Positions 16,809-25,037 of a stretch of DNA of 64,000 nucleotides are shown here, in pieces. The first letter of the stretch is position 1. The number at the start of each line of letters is the position of its first letter. A model generated the notes under the pieces. That model was not told where the DNA came from, searched no databases, and saw only the letters and a program-made list of their open reading frames with translations. Origin of the DNA: Oscillospiraceae bacterium (GTDB taxonomy: Bacteria; Bacillota; Clostridia; Oscillospirales; Oscillospiraceae). The stretch is taken from NCBI GenBank assembly GCA_021768185.1, contig JAETNP010000025.1, positions 1-64,000 of the forward strand, read 5' to 3'. Position numbers and translations under genes: made by a program.

Positions 16809-17921
16809 TTACGGCATAATCTCCAGCTCAATTTTGACAAACCAGTCGTCCATCTTCTCAGAGCAGACGGCCCAGTCAATATTCTGTGCGGTGAACATTT
16901 CGGCGTCCGCCTTGATCTCGTCGTTGCACATGGTGATGGCATCGGGGTGGGCAGGCGCCTGGCCGAATTCATTGGCGTAAGCCGCCATGGTCTCGGGAGA
17001 ACCCCACCACTCAACAAATTTTTGCGCCATCTCCTCATTCTTGGAACCAGCCACAACAGCAATGCCTTCGGCAACTACGGGCGTACCCTCGGCAGGAGCG
17101 ACATAATTGATCGGTGCTTCATAAGCGGCGGCTTTGCTCTTCGCGCCGCCAAACCAGTTCAACGTTATAGGCAGCGTGCCCTCCTTAAACAGCGCCCAGC
17201 TGTCGGAGTCGGTGGGCAGGGAGTACGCGTTGTTATACAATGTACGCAGGAAGTCCCAGCCCTCCTCGGATATTTCACCGCTGGCGGCATCGTAATAGGG
17301 CCACAGCATCCCAATAATGTAGGTGCGGACCGTTTGGCTGCTGGTCTTGCCGATAGAATAAAGGCCGGCGTACTCATCCTTGATCAGGTCCTGCCAGCTG
17401 GTGGGCGGATTGGGAACAAAGTCAGGATTATAACCAATAATAATGGGGGTCTGCCAGAAGCTGTTAAAATAGCCGTCGGGGTCCTTGTAAACCTCCGGGA
17501 GGCCGTCTGCCCAGGAAGGCGTGTACTGTGCCAGCAGTTCCTCATCTTTCAGCTGATACATAGCGGTCTGTACCAGTCCCATAATAACGTCCGCCTGGGG
17601 ATTGTTTTTCTCAGCGCGGAGCCGCTCGGCCAAGTCTCCGCCGGTAGCACACAGAAAATCAATTTCGATGCCCAGAGCCGCCTCGGCCTGCTCTTTGATC
17701 CAGGGACCGCGATCGGCATCCGCCTGGGGAGAGTAAACGGTCAGCTTCCCGCCGGTGCTGGGAGCAGCGGTATCGCCAGATGCGCCGCTATTGTCGGCTG
17801 GCTGGCTGGTGGAAGGGGTGTTGTCGGCAGAGGGGTCATTGGCGGGGGTGTCTTGTCCGCCGCAGGCGGCCAGGCCCAGAACCATGACTATGGCCAGCAG
17901 TGACGCGAGTAACTTTTTCAT
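16809..17921 (-). CDS. ABC importer substrate-binding lipoprotein (iron/sugar-phosphate/phosphonate class)
   Basis: 370 residues. Lipoprotein signal MKKLLASLLAIVMVLGLAAC with the lipobox Cys at residue 20, then a Thr/Ser/Asp-rich linker to about residue 60. The mature part starts KLTVYSPQADADRG and contains QADVIMGL and GYNPDFVPNPPTSWQDL, characteristic of the FbpA/AfuA/PhnS-like two-lobed binding proteins. Tyr residues that grip iron in true FbpA cannot be confirmed. ATG 17921 follows GAGGAGGAACGAAAAC. First gene of a seven-gene minus-strand operon with sugar- and phosphate-handling enzymes; a phosphorylated organic ligand is therefore more likely than iron (inference). Confidence 0.88.
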   Translation of the reverse strand: MKKLLASLLAIVMVLGLAACGGQDTPANDPSADNTPSTSQPADNSGASGDTAAPSTGGKLTVYSPQADADRGPWIKEQAEAALGIEIDFLCATGGDLAERLRAEKNNPQADVIMGLVQTAMYQLKDEELLAQYTPSWADGLPEVYKDPDGYFNSFWQTPIIIGYNPDFVPNPPTSWQDLIKDEYAGLYSIGKTSSQTVRTYIIGMLWPYYDAASGEISEEGWDFLRTLYNNAYSLPTDSDSWALFKEGTLPITLNWFGGAKSKAAAYEAPINYVAPAEGTPVVAEGIAVVAGSKNEEMAQKFVEWWGSPETMAAYANEFGQAPAHPDAITMCNDEIKADAEMFTAQNIDWAVCSEKMDDWFVKIELEIMP

Positions 17922-17990
17922 GTTTTCGTTCCTCCTCATTTCTCTGTTGATATTGAGCAAAAGCTCCTTGCATGATCAGGATACATCTTG

Positions 17991-18040
17991 ATTAGTAAAT
18001 TGTCAAGCTGAATTTACTTATTTTACCTACATTTTACTTA
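17991..18040. promoter_or_regulatory. Repeated TTTACTTA boxes upstream of the importer operon
   Basis: Three direct copies, TTTACTTA (18013), TTTACCTA (18022) and TTTACTTA (18033), with TTAGTAAATT (17991-18001) as an inverted partner. A further TTTAGTAAAT lies at 18231-18240 on the regulator side. The shared half-site TAAGTAAA/TTTACTTA is a good operator candidate for the divergent LacI-family protein. The intergenic region 17922-18345 holds nothing else apart from the regulator promoter. Confidence 0.5.
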
Positions 18041-18276
18041 TATCTTGCTCGATGTGGCGGTCAAAAAATTGCTTCTCTGTCCTTTTTGTTGTATATAGCG
18101 TACAACTTTGTGCCTGCATATATGTAAGTTCCTACAAGCATTATGGTAAAAGTCACAAGAAGGCGAAAAAGATAATTAGAGGGATTTACAAAAATAGCGC
18201 AGATCATAAAATATTGATCTCCATTGAAGATTTAGTAAATTTCTAGTAATACTACCGCAAAATAGTCGACTTTTTA

Positions 18277-18305
18277 TTGCATTTGGGGCGGCGACGGTAT
18301 ATAAT
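18277..18305 (+). promoter_or_regulatory. Promoter of the LacI-type regulator gene
   Basis: TTGCAT (18277-18282), 17-base spacer, TATAAT (18300-18305). The TTTAGTAAAT box lies about 35 bases upstream of the -35 element. Confidence 0.65.
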
Positions 18306-18345
18306 AAGAAACAGTTAATTTGAGACATAAAGTGAGGGCTTCGTT

Positions 18346-19368
18346 ATGGTTACGATCAAAGAAATTGCGGCGAGAGCAAATCTATCGCCTGCCGCAGTTT
18401 CCCGCGCCCTTCGCAACGATGAAACGCTGTCCATTGCGCCTGAGACCCGCGCAAGGATATGGGCAGTAGCTACCGAATTAGGCTACGTGCGCCATTCCAC
18501 TGCCAGTACAGAGAAGTCCAGCAAGTCGATTGCTATCGTCCATAAGCAGCAAACTTTCCGGAACCAGATTGATTCCTCCTACTACTTTGCGGTCCGTTCA
18601 GGAATTGAAGACATGTGCGCAAAGTCCAAAATCAGGTTGAGTGTGGTGGCTATGGAGGATATGCTGCCGGGAAGCTTGGACTGCGATGGCGTTATCTTTG
18701 TTGGTAATTATACAAAGCAGCAATATGACATGCTGCTGCCGCAGTTGAAGTCCCGTCCGGTTGCCATTGTGGGGATCGTCGCACACTATCGAAACCGCTT
18801 CGATCATGTCTCATATAGCAACCGTGACTCGACAGAATTAGCCCTGGAGTATCTATTCAAAAATGGCCATACAAAGATTGGCTATCTAGGGATAGAGGAA
18901 GCGCCGGGGACGGAGATGTTCGGTTCCCGGAAGGCTGCCTTTATCTCCATCATGCAGCAAAGGGATACGTATAATCCGGAATGGGTTATGGAGAGTGACC
19001 ACGGCGCAGATCGTGTGGAGCAGGGGTATTTTATGGCTAAGGCACTGGCCTCGCTCCCATCTCTGCCCACGGCGGTGTTTTGTGCCAATGATCCCACCGC
19101 GTTGGGGGCAATCAATGGCTTTCTGGAATGCGGATTGAGGGTGCCGGATGATATATCCATTGTTGCCCATGACGGGTCTTACCCTACGCAGCATTCCATT
19201 CCGCCGCTGACTACCGTTGATGTGCATCCGCATCAGCTTGGCGTGGAAGCTGTGCGGCTCTTGATGCAGCGAATAGAGAAGCAGACTTCGGGTATTGCGC
19301 GGCAGCTGCTCCTGTATCCTGCGCTGATCGAACGGGGAAGCGTTCGGAATATTAGCGACTTGAGTTGA
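18346..19368 (+). CDS. LacI-family transcriptional regulator
   Basis: 340 residues. The helix-turn-helix and hinge occupy residues 1-60 (VTIKEIAARANLSPAAVSRA). A periplasmic-binding-protein-like sensor follows, with SNRDSTELALEYLFKNGH and FCANDPTALGAINGFLE as typical ligand-domain blocks. Such proteins repress sugar uptake and catabolism genes until an inducer binds. The gene is divergent from the ABC importer operon across a region with repeated TTTACTTA boxes, so it almost certainly regulates that operon and itself. RBS GTGAGG before ATG 18346. Confidence 0.9.
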   Translation: MVTIKEIAARANLSPAAVSRALRNDETLSIAPETRARIWAVATELGYVRHSTASTEKSSKSIAIVHKQQTFRNQIDSSYYFAVRSGIEDMCAKSKIRLSVVAMEDMLPGSLDCDGVIFVGNYTKQQYDMLLPQLKSRPVAIVGIVAHYRNRFDHVSYSNRDSTELALEYLFKNGHTKIGYLGIEEAPGTEMFGSRKAAFISIMQQRDTYNPEWVMESDHGADRVEQGYFMAKALASLPSLPTAVFCANDPTALGAINGFLECGLRVPDDISIVAHDGSYPTQHSIPPLTTVDVHPHQLGVEAVRLLMQRIEKQTSGIARQLLLYPALIERGSVRNISDLS

Positions 19369-19376
19369 TAAGGTTA

Positions 19377-19412
19377 AAGGCGGCTGAATTTATATTTCGG
19401 CCGCCTTCTTTC
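19377..19412 (+). terminator. Terminator after the LacI-type gene
   Basis: 8-bp stem AAGGCGGC with complement GCCGCCTT and a 15-base loop, followed by CTTTC, 9 bases after the stop. Confidence 0.6.
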
Positions 19413-19458
19413 GGCCTTGTTTGAAAAAATATTAAGGAAAAATCGTTTACGCAGCCCA

Positions 19459-19497
19459 AAGGGCCTGCCGCCTGCAATTCACGGACGGCAGGCCCTT
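19459..19497. other. Strong intergenic hairpin
   Basis: Perfect 12-bp stem AAGGGCCTGCCG with its complement around a 15-base loop that can pair further inside. No T-tract on either strand. It separates the LacI block from the next operon and may be a second terminator or a small repeat element. Confidence 0.5.
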
Positions 19498-19616
19498 CAT
19501 GCTCCCTCGCTATGTTTGTCACAGGACGCCTGATATGCGGCAAGTTCCGGCTGTTTTCCGGGGAAATGCACAAAAATCGACGGCATAATTTGGGCGCACA
19601 CAAATTTTGATACCCA

Positions 19617-19644
19617 TTGCTTTATCTTCCAAATCTGTTAGAAT
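19617..19644 (+). promoter_or_regulatory. Promoter candidate of the dehydratase-like operon
   Basis: TTGCTT (19617-19622), 16-base spacer, TAGAAT (19639-19644), about 64 bases upstream of the first start codon. Confidence 0.45.
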
Positions 19645-19707
19645 AGAAATATCATGCATTATGACAGGAAGACGGCGCATTTGATCGGCCAAAAGGAGGA
19701 AGAGCAA

Positions 19708-20469
19708 GTGGATCAGGTGATTTTGGCTGTGGCCGGAAAGGGCGGCGTGGGGAAAACCTCCATTGCCGCCATGGCGGTCGCGCAGCTTATCCGGGATCAT
19801 CCGGAGGCAAAAATATTGGCCATCGACGCCGACCCCGCCGTAGGGCTGGAAACCGCCCTTGGCATCACCCACCGCTGCACCGTAGACGATATCCGCAAGC
19901 AGATCGTAGCCGCCGGTCAGGCGGACCCGGAAAAAAAGCAGGCCATTGCGCTTCTGGGCGAGAGCCGGTACCGGATTTTGGACGCGATGGTGGAAGAAGA
20001 CCGGTTCGCCTTCCTCGCCATTGGCAGACCGGAGGCTGCGGGCTGCTATTGCAGCGTCAACGCCTGCCTCCGGGCGGTTATCAGCGCCTGTTCGGCAGGG
20101 TTTGATTACGTGGTCATCGACGGCGAAGCGGGGGTGGAGCAGATCAACCGCCGCGTCATGGAAAAGGTGACGCATCTGCTGCTGGTGACGGACCCCAGCC
20201 GCAAGGGCACGCAGGTGGTAAAGACGGTCAAGCAGGTTGCCGATGAGCTGACCATGTACGAAACCTGCGGCGCTGTTGTCAACCGCATGAACGATGAGCA
20301 GCTGCTTGGCCTGATTGATCTGGGGGACATTCCCCTGCTGACCTGCATCCCCGACGACCAGGTGCTTGCCCTCAGCGACGTGAAGGGGGGAAGCGTTCTG
20401 GAGCTTCCCGAAGATGGAATTCTGGCATCCGGCGTCCGCAGGGCTCTTTATGCAATGGGCATCAATTAA
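19708..20469 (+). CDS. CooC-like P-loop ATPase (MinD/NifH superfamily)
   Basis: 253 residues. Deviant Walker A AGKGGVGKTS (residues 8-17), DADPAVGLETALG, YVVIDGEAGVEQINRR and VTDPSRKG are the CooC/NifH-type blocks. CooC loads nickel into CO dehydrogenase; related proteins serve acetyl-CoA synthase (AcsF) and other metalloenzymes. I choose GTG 19708 because AAAGGAGGAAGAGC lies at the right distance. Its position at the head of an operon that also contains an acetyl-CoA-synthase-like protein suggests metal-centre maturation. No CO dehydrogenase gene is present here, so the client is unknown. Confidence 0.82.
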   Translation: MDQVILAVAGKGGVGKTSIAAMAVAQLIRDHPEAKILAIDADPAVGLETALGITHRCTVDDIRKQIVAAGQADPEKKQAIALLGESRYRILDAMVEEDRFAFLAIGRPEAAGCYCSVNACLRAVISACSAGFDYVVIDGEAGVEQINRRVMEKVTHLLLVTDPSRKGTQVVKTVKQVADELTMYETCGAVVNRMNDEQLLGLIDLGDIPLLTCIPDDQVLALSDVKGGSVLELPEDGILASGVRRALYAMGIN

Positions 20470-20560
20470 GGCAGCGCCGCATCATTACACCTGAAGACGC
20501 TTGCCGGACCGTGCGGTGAAACTTGAAATCCGTGCCAGACAATCAGAAAGAGGTGAAACA

Positions 20561-21784
20561 GTGAAAGATCTCAAACACTTATACTATTTTGAAAACCTGC
20601 TGACCGAGGCCAACAACGAGCTTGTGCGGCAGGCCAAGGCGGAGGGCGGCATTGCGGTGGGGTATACCTGCTTCCATATGCCGGAAGTGCTGCTGAATCT
20701 GGACCGCTGCTTCTCCGTGCGGCTTCGGGCGCCCAGAACCGGCTCCATGGAGATGGCGACCTACTATATGTCCAACTCTACCTGCGAGTATGCCAGAGCG
20801 CTGCTGGAGCGGGGGCTGGAGGGCGGCTACAGATTTCTGGACGCCATGGCCGGCGTGGATGTGTGCGAGTGCATGAACCGAAGCATGGAAAACATGGAGC
20901 TGCTGGACGTGGCCGACCCGGACAAGAAGGGCTTCTTCTGGTGCAACCTGGACTCTCCCTGTCATGACAATGAGGATGCCGTGGCGCATGTGGTGGAGCA
21001 GGTCACGCGGAAGGTGCTGAAACCGCTCCATGAAAACTACGGCGTGGATATTTCCGATGCCGCGATCCGAAAGGCGGTGGACGAACACAACGAAATCTGC
21101 CGCCTGATCACGCAGATCGGGGAATACCGAAAGCTGGACAATCCGACCATCACCGGCTATGAATTCCACATTCTCACGCTGGCGACCTATGTCTGCCCCA
21201 AATATCTCATTGTGGATAAGCTGAGGCAGACGCTGGAGGAGCTGAAAACCCGCGAGCCGGACAGCAAAAAGCGCTTCCGCGCCAAGGTGGTTCTCGTCGG
21301 CTCGGAAATCGACGACCCGGAGCTGATCTCACTGATCGAAGACAGCGGCGCTCTGGTGGTCGCCGACCGTTTCTGCTACGGCAGTATTCCGGGGCGTCAG
21401 GAGATCCGCTTAACGGACGGCGAGGACGCCTTGACGCAGGTGGTGCGGGACTATCTCCATGCTACGCTCTGCGTCCGGCATGTGGAGCCTCACAAGATCC
21501 AAAAGCGGCTGGATACCGCGGCGCAGCTCTGCCAGGACTTCCATGCCGACGGCATCATCTATGAACAGATCAAGTTCTGCACCTACTGGTCCTATGAGCG
21601 GGCGCTGGCCAGCCATATCATGGCGGATGAGTACCATATTCCCACGCTCTCCATCGACCGGCCCTACATGTCGCGGACCAGCGGCCAGCTCCGCACCCGT
21701 GTTCAGGCGTTCGTAGAAAGTCTGGAGATCAAGAAAATCCGCGCTGCCAAGGCGCAGAAGGAGGAGGCAAGCCATGGCGTATGA
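20561..21784 (+). CDS. 2-hydroxyacyl-CoA dehydratase/benzoyl-CoA reductase-type Fe-S subunit (smaller)
   Basis: 407 residues from GTG 20561 (RBS GAAAGAGGTG). The protein matches the HgdB/BadD-type fold. Candidate [4Fe-4S] ligands are the Cys in VGYTCFHMPE, in SNSTCEYAR and in QIKFCTYWSYE. RFCYGSIPG and DFHADGIIYEQIKFC are family blocks near the C-terminus. Such subunits take one very low-potential electron from an ATP-driven activator to remove water from 2-hydroxyacyl-CoA or to reduce aromatic rings. It overlaps the larger subunit gene by 11 bases. No CoA-transferase gene accompanies it, so the substrate is open. Confidence 0.82.
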   Translation: MKDLKHLYYFENLLTEANNELVRQAKAEGGIAVGYTCFHMPEVLLNLDRCFSVRLRAPRTGSMEMATYYMSNSTCEYARALLERGLEGGYRFLDAMAGVDVCECMNRSMENMELLDVADPDKKGFFWCNLDSPCHDNEDAVAHVVEQVTRKVLKPLHENYGVDISDAAIRKAVDEHNEICRLITQIGEYRKLDNPTITGYEFHILTLATYVCPKYLIVDKLRQTLEELKTREPDSKKRFRAKVVLVGSEIDDPELISLIEDSGALVVADRFCYGSIPGRQEIRLTDGEDALTQVVRDYLHATLCVRHVEPHKIQKRLDTAAQLCQDFHADGIIYEQIKFCTYWSYERALASHIMADEYHIPTLSIDRPYMSRTSGQLRTRVQAFVESLEIKKIRAAKAQKEEASHGV

Positions 21785-23336
21785 TCCGAAAACCGGAAAG
21801 GGCCTTGGCCGGCTTTATTCCGGCGATATGCACTGTACCAAGCGCCGGGAGTGGAAGGGGCTGAAGGATACCCTGTACGACTATTTCCGCTGGCTCAAAC
21901 TTTTGTGGCTGCTGGGCAGCACGCTGGCTCCGGTGCTTCCGCAGCTTATGAAAGCGCTCAAGCGCTACCGCTGGATGGCGTCTTACTTAACCACCCCCGC
22001 CTTTGTGGACCGGCACACCATCGGCCTGCGGGGCTATGAGCTGCGCTACACACACATGCAGTTTTACGCCGTTTTGCAAAACTCCGCCCGGATGATCAAG
22101 GAAATGCTGGAGCGGGACGAAAATCTGAACCCCAAGTCGAAAAAGGCGGCCGCGCTGCGCGCAAAGACGGTTATCTTCGACGAAATGATGCCCATTCAGA
22201 TCATGAACGGGTTCCCCACCTTAAAGGGCATTCTGATCCAGATGGTTCCGGTGTTCATGGCCGGCGAAGTGGACCAGCTTGCCAACATGTACTATATCGA
22301 CGCCATCGAGCACTTCGGCCTGGCCCCGGACGTGTGCCCCCTGCCGGCGGCGGAAGCCGGCTGCTGCGTCGTGGACGATTATCCCAGGATCGGCGCCGCG
22401 TATATCGGCAGTTCCATGCCCTGCGACGGCTCCGTAGCCACCAACATGTACAGTCAGCGCTACTTTAAGCTCCCCACCTACACCATTGCGCCGCCCCAGC
22501 GCTTTAACGAGCCGGAGGTACAGGAGTACGCCGTGAAAAACCTGTGGGGCGCGGTGGAATTCATTGAAAAGCAGTTCAACGTCAAGTTTGACTGGGACGC
22601 TTTCTTCGCAGGGGTCAAGCGCTACAACACGGAGACCAAGTATATGCTGGAAAAGTGGGACGTGAACTGCACCCCGTATCCCCAGATCTGCGGCGCGGCC
22701 CTTGCCCTTCACCGGGAATATGAAATGCAGATCGCCAGCGCGCTGGACCCCCGGATGGCAAAGCTGGACGCCAAAACCTGCAAATTGATGCAGAAGGGCT
22801 ACGAACACGATAAGAAAAAGGATCTTCAGGCAAAATACCGCGCGATCGTCTGGTCCTGCCCCGCCCACTATTACTCCAATTTCACTTACTGGGCGGAAAA
22901 TTGCTGGGGCATTAAGACGCTGGTGGATATGGAGTGTATGCTTTCCCATCATTTCTACGACGAGCACGACAAGAAGCAGGTGCTGGTCGATATGGCCAGA
23001 GGCTATGAGCGGATGACCATGCGTTCCCACTCCAACGGCGGCTATATCAACGCGCTGGACGAATGCTGGAAAATGTGCGAAAAGTTCAACGCCAATATCG
23101 TTTTTATGTATAACCATGTATCCTGCAAAAACTTCGCGGGATTGCAGGGCTTGTTCGAGGATCAGGCCCGGGAGCGGGGGATTCACCTGATTTGGGTGGA
23201 GCATGACCTGATGGACCCCAGAACGGTATCCAGAAAGGCTATGCGGGACCGGGTCAACCGATATATGACCACGGTTTTCCGGGCGGAGCCGCTTGATCCC
23301 ACCCTGATGGATTACGACGACGAGCTTACTTGGTGA
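21774..23336 (+). CDS. 2-hydroxyacyl-CoA dehydratase/benzoyl-CoA reductase-type Fe-S subunit (larger)
   Basis: 520 residues, longer than usual dehydratase subunits (about 380-440) because of an N-terminal extension of roughly 100 residues rich in basic and aromatic residues. Possible cluster ligands include Cys in SMPCDGS, IVWSCPAHYY and NHVSCKNFAG. The C-terminal block from MYNHVSCKNFAG to VEHDLMDPRT is typical of the superfamily. It should pair with the preceding subunit and receive electrons from the activator encoded 12 bases downstream. RBS AAGGAGGAGGC before ATG 21774. Whether it dehydrates or reduces cannot be told from sequence. Confidence 0.8.
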   Translation: MAYDPKTGKGLGRLYSGDMHCTKRREWKGLKDTLYDYFRWLKLLWLLGSTLAPVLPQLMKALKRYRWMASYLTTPAFVDRHTIGLRGYELRYTHMQFYAVLQNSARMIKEMLERDENLNPKSKKAAALRAKTVIFDEMMPIQIMNGFPTLKGILIQMVPVFMAGEVDQLANMYYIDAIEHFGLAPDVCPLPAAEAGCCVVDDYPRIGAAYIGSSMPCDGSVATNMYSQRYFKLPTYTIAPPQRFNEPEVQEYAVKNLWGAVEFIEKQFNVKFDWDAFFAGVKRYNTETKYMLEKWDVNCTPYPQICGAALALHREYEMQIASALDPRMAKLDAKTCKLMQKGYEHDKKKDLQAKYRAIVWSCPAHYYSNFTYWAENCWGIKTLVDMECMLSHHFYDEHDKKQVLVDMARGYERMTMRSHSNGGYINALDECWKMCEKFNANIVFMYNHVSCKNFAGLQGLFEDQARERGIHLIWVEHDLMDPRTVSRKAMRDRVNRYMTTVFRAEPLDPTLMDYDDELTW

Positions 23337-23348
23337 GGAGGAACGAAT

Positions 23349-24146
23349 ATGAAATACTTTGGCGGGTGCGACGTAGGCTCCACCTACACAAAATGCGTGA
23401 TCCTGGATGAAAAGGGGACCATGGTCAGCGACGTGACCATCCGCAGCAAGATCAACGCCGAGAAAAGCAGCGCCGAGGCGCTGCGAATGGCATGTGAAAA
23501 GCTCCCGGAAGTGAAGACGCCCGAGAAGCTGGCCTACCTGATCGGCACGGGCTACGGCCGGAACAAGGTTCCCTCCGCCGATGAAAACATCTCCGAGATC
23601 TCCTGCCACGCCATGGGCGTACATGTGACGGATCCCACCGTGAAGGCCATTATCGACATCGGCGGTCAGGACGTAAAGGGCATTGCCATCGACACGGACG
23701 GCACGGTGAAGAATTTTGCCATGAATGACAAGTGCGCCGCCGGTACCGGCCGGTTCTACGAGGCCATGGCGAACGCCTTTGAGCTGAGCCTGCCGGAATT
23801 TTCCCAGCTTTCCCTGACTGCAAAAAACGTCATTCCCATTACCGCCCAGTGTACCGTGTTCGCGGAGTCGGAGGTCATCACGCTGGTTGGCGAGGGAAAG
23901 CCCATGGATGAGATCGCCGCCGGCATCCAGATGGCGGTGGCCAAGCGCTGCTTTGTCATGGCAAAGAAAGCGGGCGCGACCGACCGCGTGACCCTCACCG
24001 GCGGCTGCGCCAAGAACGCGGGACTGAAAAAAGCCATTGAACAGGTTCTGAAGCTGAAAGTCGTTGAACTGAAAACCGATCCTCAGCTGATGGGCGCCCT
24101 TGGCGCTGCGGAATATGCCCGTCAGAAGGGCCTTGAGAAGGAGTGA
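23349..24146 (+). CDS. ATP-dependent activator of the dehydratase-type enzyme (HgdC/BadG family)
   Basis: 265 residues of the acetate kinase/Hsp70/actin fold. GCDVGSTYTK (residues 6-15) and IDIGGQDVK are the phosphate loops. Cys129 in KCAAGTGRF and Cys168 in QCTVFAESE are the two ligands each monomer gives to the [4Fe-4S] cluster bridging the homodimer. ATP hydrolysis drives the electron into the dehydratase subunits. RBS GAGGAGGAACGAAT before ATG 23349. The adjacent subunits are its obvious partners. Confidence 0.92.
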   Translation: MKYFGGCDVGSTYTKCVILDEKGTMVSDVTIRSKINAEKSSAEALRMACEKLPEVKTPEKLAYLIGTGYGRNKVPSADENISEISCHAMGVHVTDPTVKAIIDIGGQDVKGIAIDTDGTVKNFAMNDKCAAGTGRFYEAMANAFELSLPEFSQLSLTAKNVIPITAQCTVFAESEVITLVGEGKPMDEIAAGIQMAVAKRCFVMAKKAGATDRVTLTGGCAKNAGLKKAIEQVLKLKVVELKTDPQLMGALGAAEYARQKGLEKE

Positions 24147-24150
24147 GCTT

Positions 24151-24306
24151 ATGGCATGGTATTGGATTGTTTTAATTGTCATTGCCGCCTTGTTCCTGCT
24201 GACCTTTCTTGTGTACATCACAAATGCCGATATGAAGCTGGTATCTAAGATCTATGACAAGCTGATGGCATATTTTGATAAGCAGGAAAAAGAAGAGAAG
24301 CTCTGA
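24151..24306 (+). CDS. Single-span membrane peptide (51 residues)
   Basis: 51 residues: MAWYWIVLIVIAALFLLTFL starts an N-terminal transmembrane helix (about residues 3-24), followed by a charged amphipathic tail ending DKQEKEEKL. ATG 24151 follows GAAGGAGTGAG; the stop overlaps the next ATG by one base. I recognise no family. Embedded between the activator and the ACS-like gene, it may anchor the complex at the membrane (inference only). Confidence 0.7.
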   Translation: MAWYWIVLIVIAALFLLTFLVYITNADMKLVSKIYDKLMAYFDKQEKEEKL

Positions 24307-25037
24307 TGAAGCTGTACGACGACTTGATTTCCGAGGCGCTGGGGCTGCTTACGCCGCTGGGGCTTACGGAACTGCCAGTGGGGGAAAACCTCGCTGCCCG
24401 GGAGGGCGACCCGAACGAGCTGATCTTAAAACGGGACACGGCGTTTGAACTGGGGGAAGGCTCGTATCCTTCTGTTTCTGTTACCGCCGTCACCCAGTCG
24501 GAGGCCCTCGTCCTGAAGGACAGCGTCGTCCTCTGCGGCGCGGATTTGGACCGTATCAAGGGCGACTGCGCCTATGCCCGCGTTACCCTGCTGCGCACCG
24601 ACGACATTTTGGAAAAGGGAGAGCAGGCCGCCTATGCCCGGATCAAAAGGCTGGAAACGCAGAAATTCCGGGTTGGCGCGGAAGGATATATGATGCGTCC
24701 TTCCGCCATGACCAACCGGGAACAGGTCCGCGTATCCCGCAAGGCAGTCAAAAGCGGCCTCCGGTTTCAGGGCGTAGGGAACCTGCTGGTGCAGGCATAC
24801 CACCGGGATCCCCATGTCCGCGCCGTGCAGGTGATTTTTGTCACCGCCCCCCAAGCCCCCTACCGGGCCCTGGACACGCTGGCCGATCAGATCGCGGTCA
24901 GGACCAAGATGCTGGACCATGCTTTGGCGGACGTCTCCATGAACTGCCGCGCCTGTGAGTGGAAGCCCGTCTGCGACGCCGTGGAAGGCATGAAAGAGCT
25001 GCATCAGCAGCGAATGAACAAGGAGGAAACGCAATGA
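24306..25037 (+). CDS. Acetyl-CoA synthase (CdhC/AcsB)-like domain protein
   Basis: 243 residues. The middle (about 95-200, e.g. KFRVGAEGYMMRPSAM and REQVRVSRKAVKSGL) resembles the second domain of the CO dehydrogenase/acetyl-CoA synthase beta subunit, but the C-terminal domain holding the Ni-Ni-[4Fe-4S] A-cluster is absent. Instead the protein ends with CRACEWKPVC (Cys214, 217, 223), a compact three-Cys motif that might bind a metal or cluster. The resemblance rests on motif memory and needs a profile search. Co-transcription with a CooC-like ATPase strengthens the link to metallocentre biology. Confidence 0.6.
   Translation: MKLYDDLISEALGLLTPLGLTELPVGENLAAREGDPNELILKRDTAFELGEGSYPSVSVTAVTQSEALVLKDSVVLCGADLDRIKGDCAYARVTLLRTDDILEKGEQAAYARIKRLETQKFRVGAEGYMMRPSAMTNREQVRVSRKAVKSGLRFQGVGNLLVQAYHRDPHVRAVQVIFVTAPQAPYRALDTLADQIAVRTKMLDHALADVSMNCRACEWKPVCDAVEGMKELHQQRMNKEETQ

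Noticed and set aside
10230-19368. Ferric-iron uptake system
   Set aside because: The importer class allows it, but the co-transcribed isomerase, phosphoesterase and mutase argue for a phosphorylated organic ligand.
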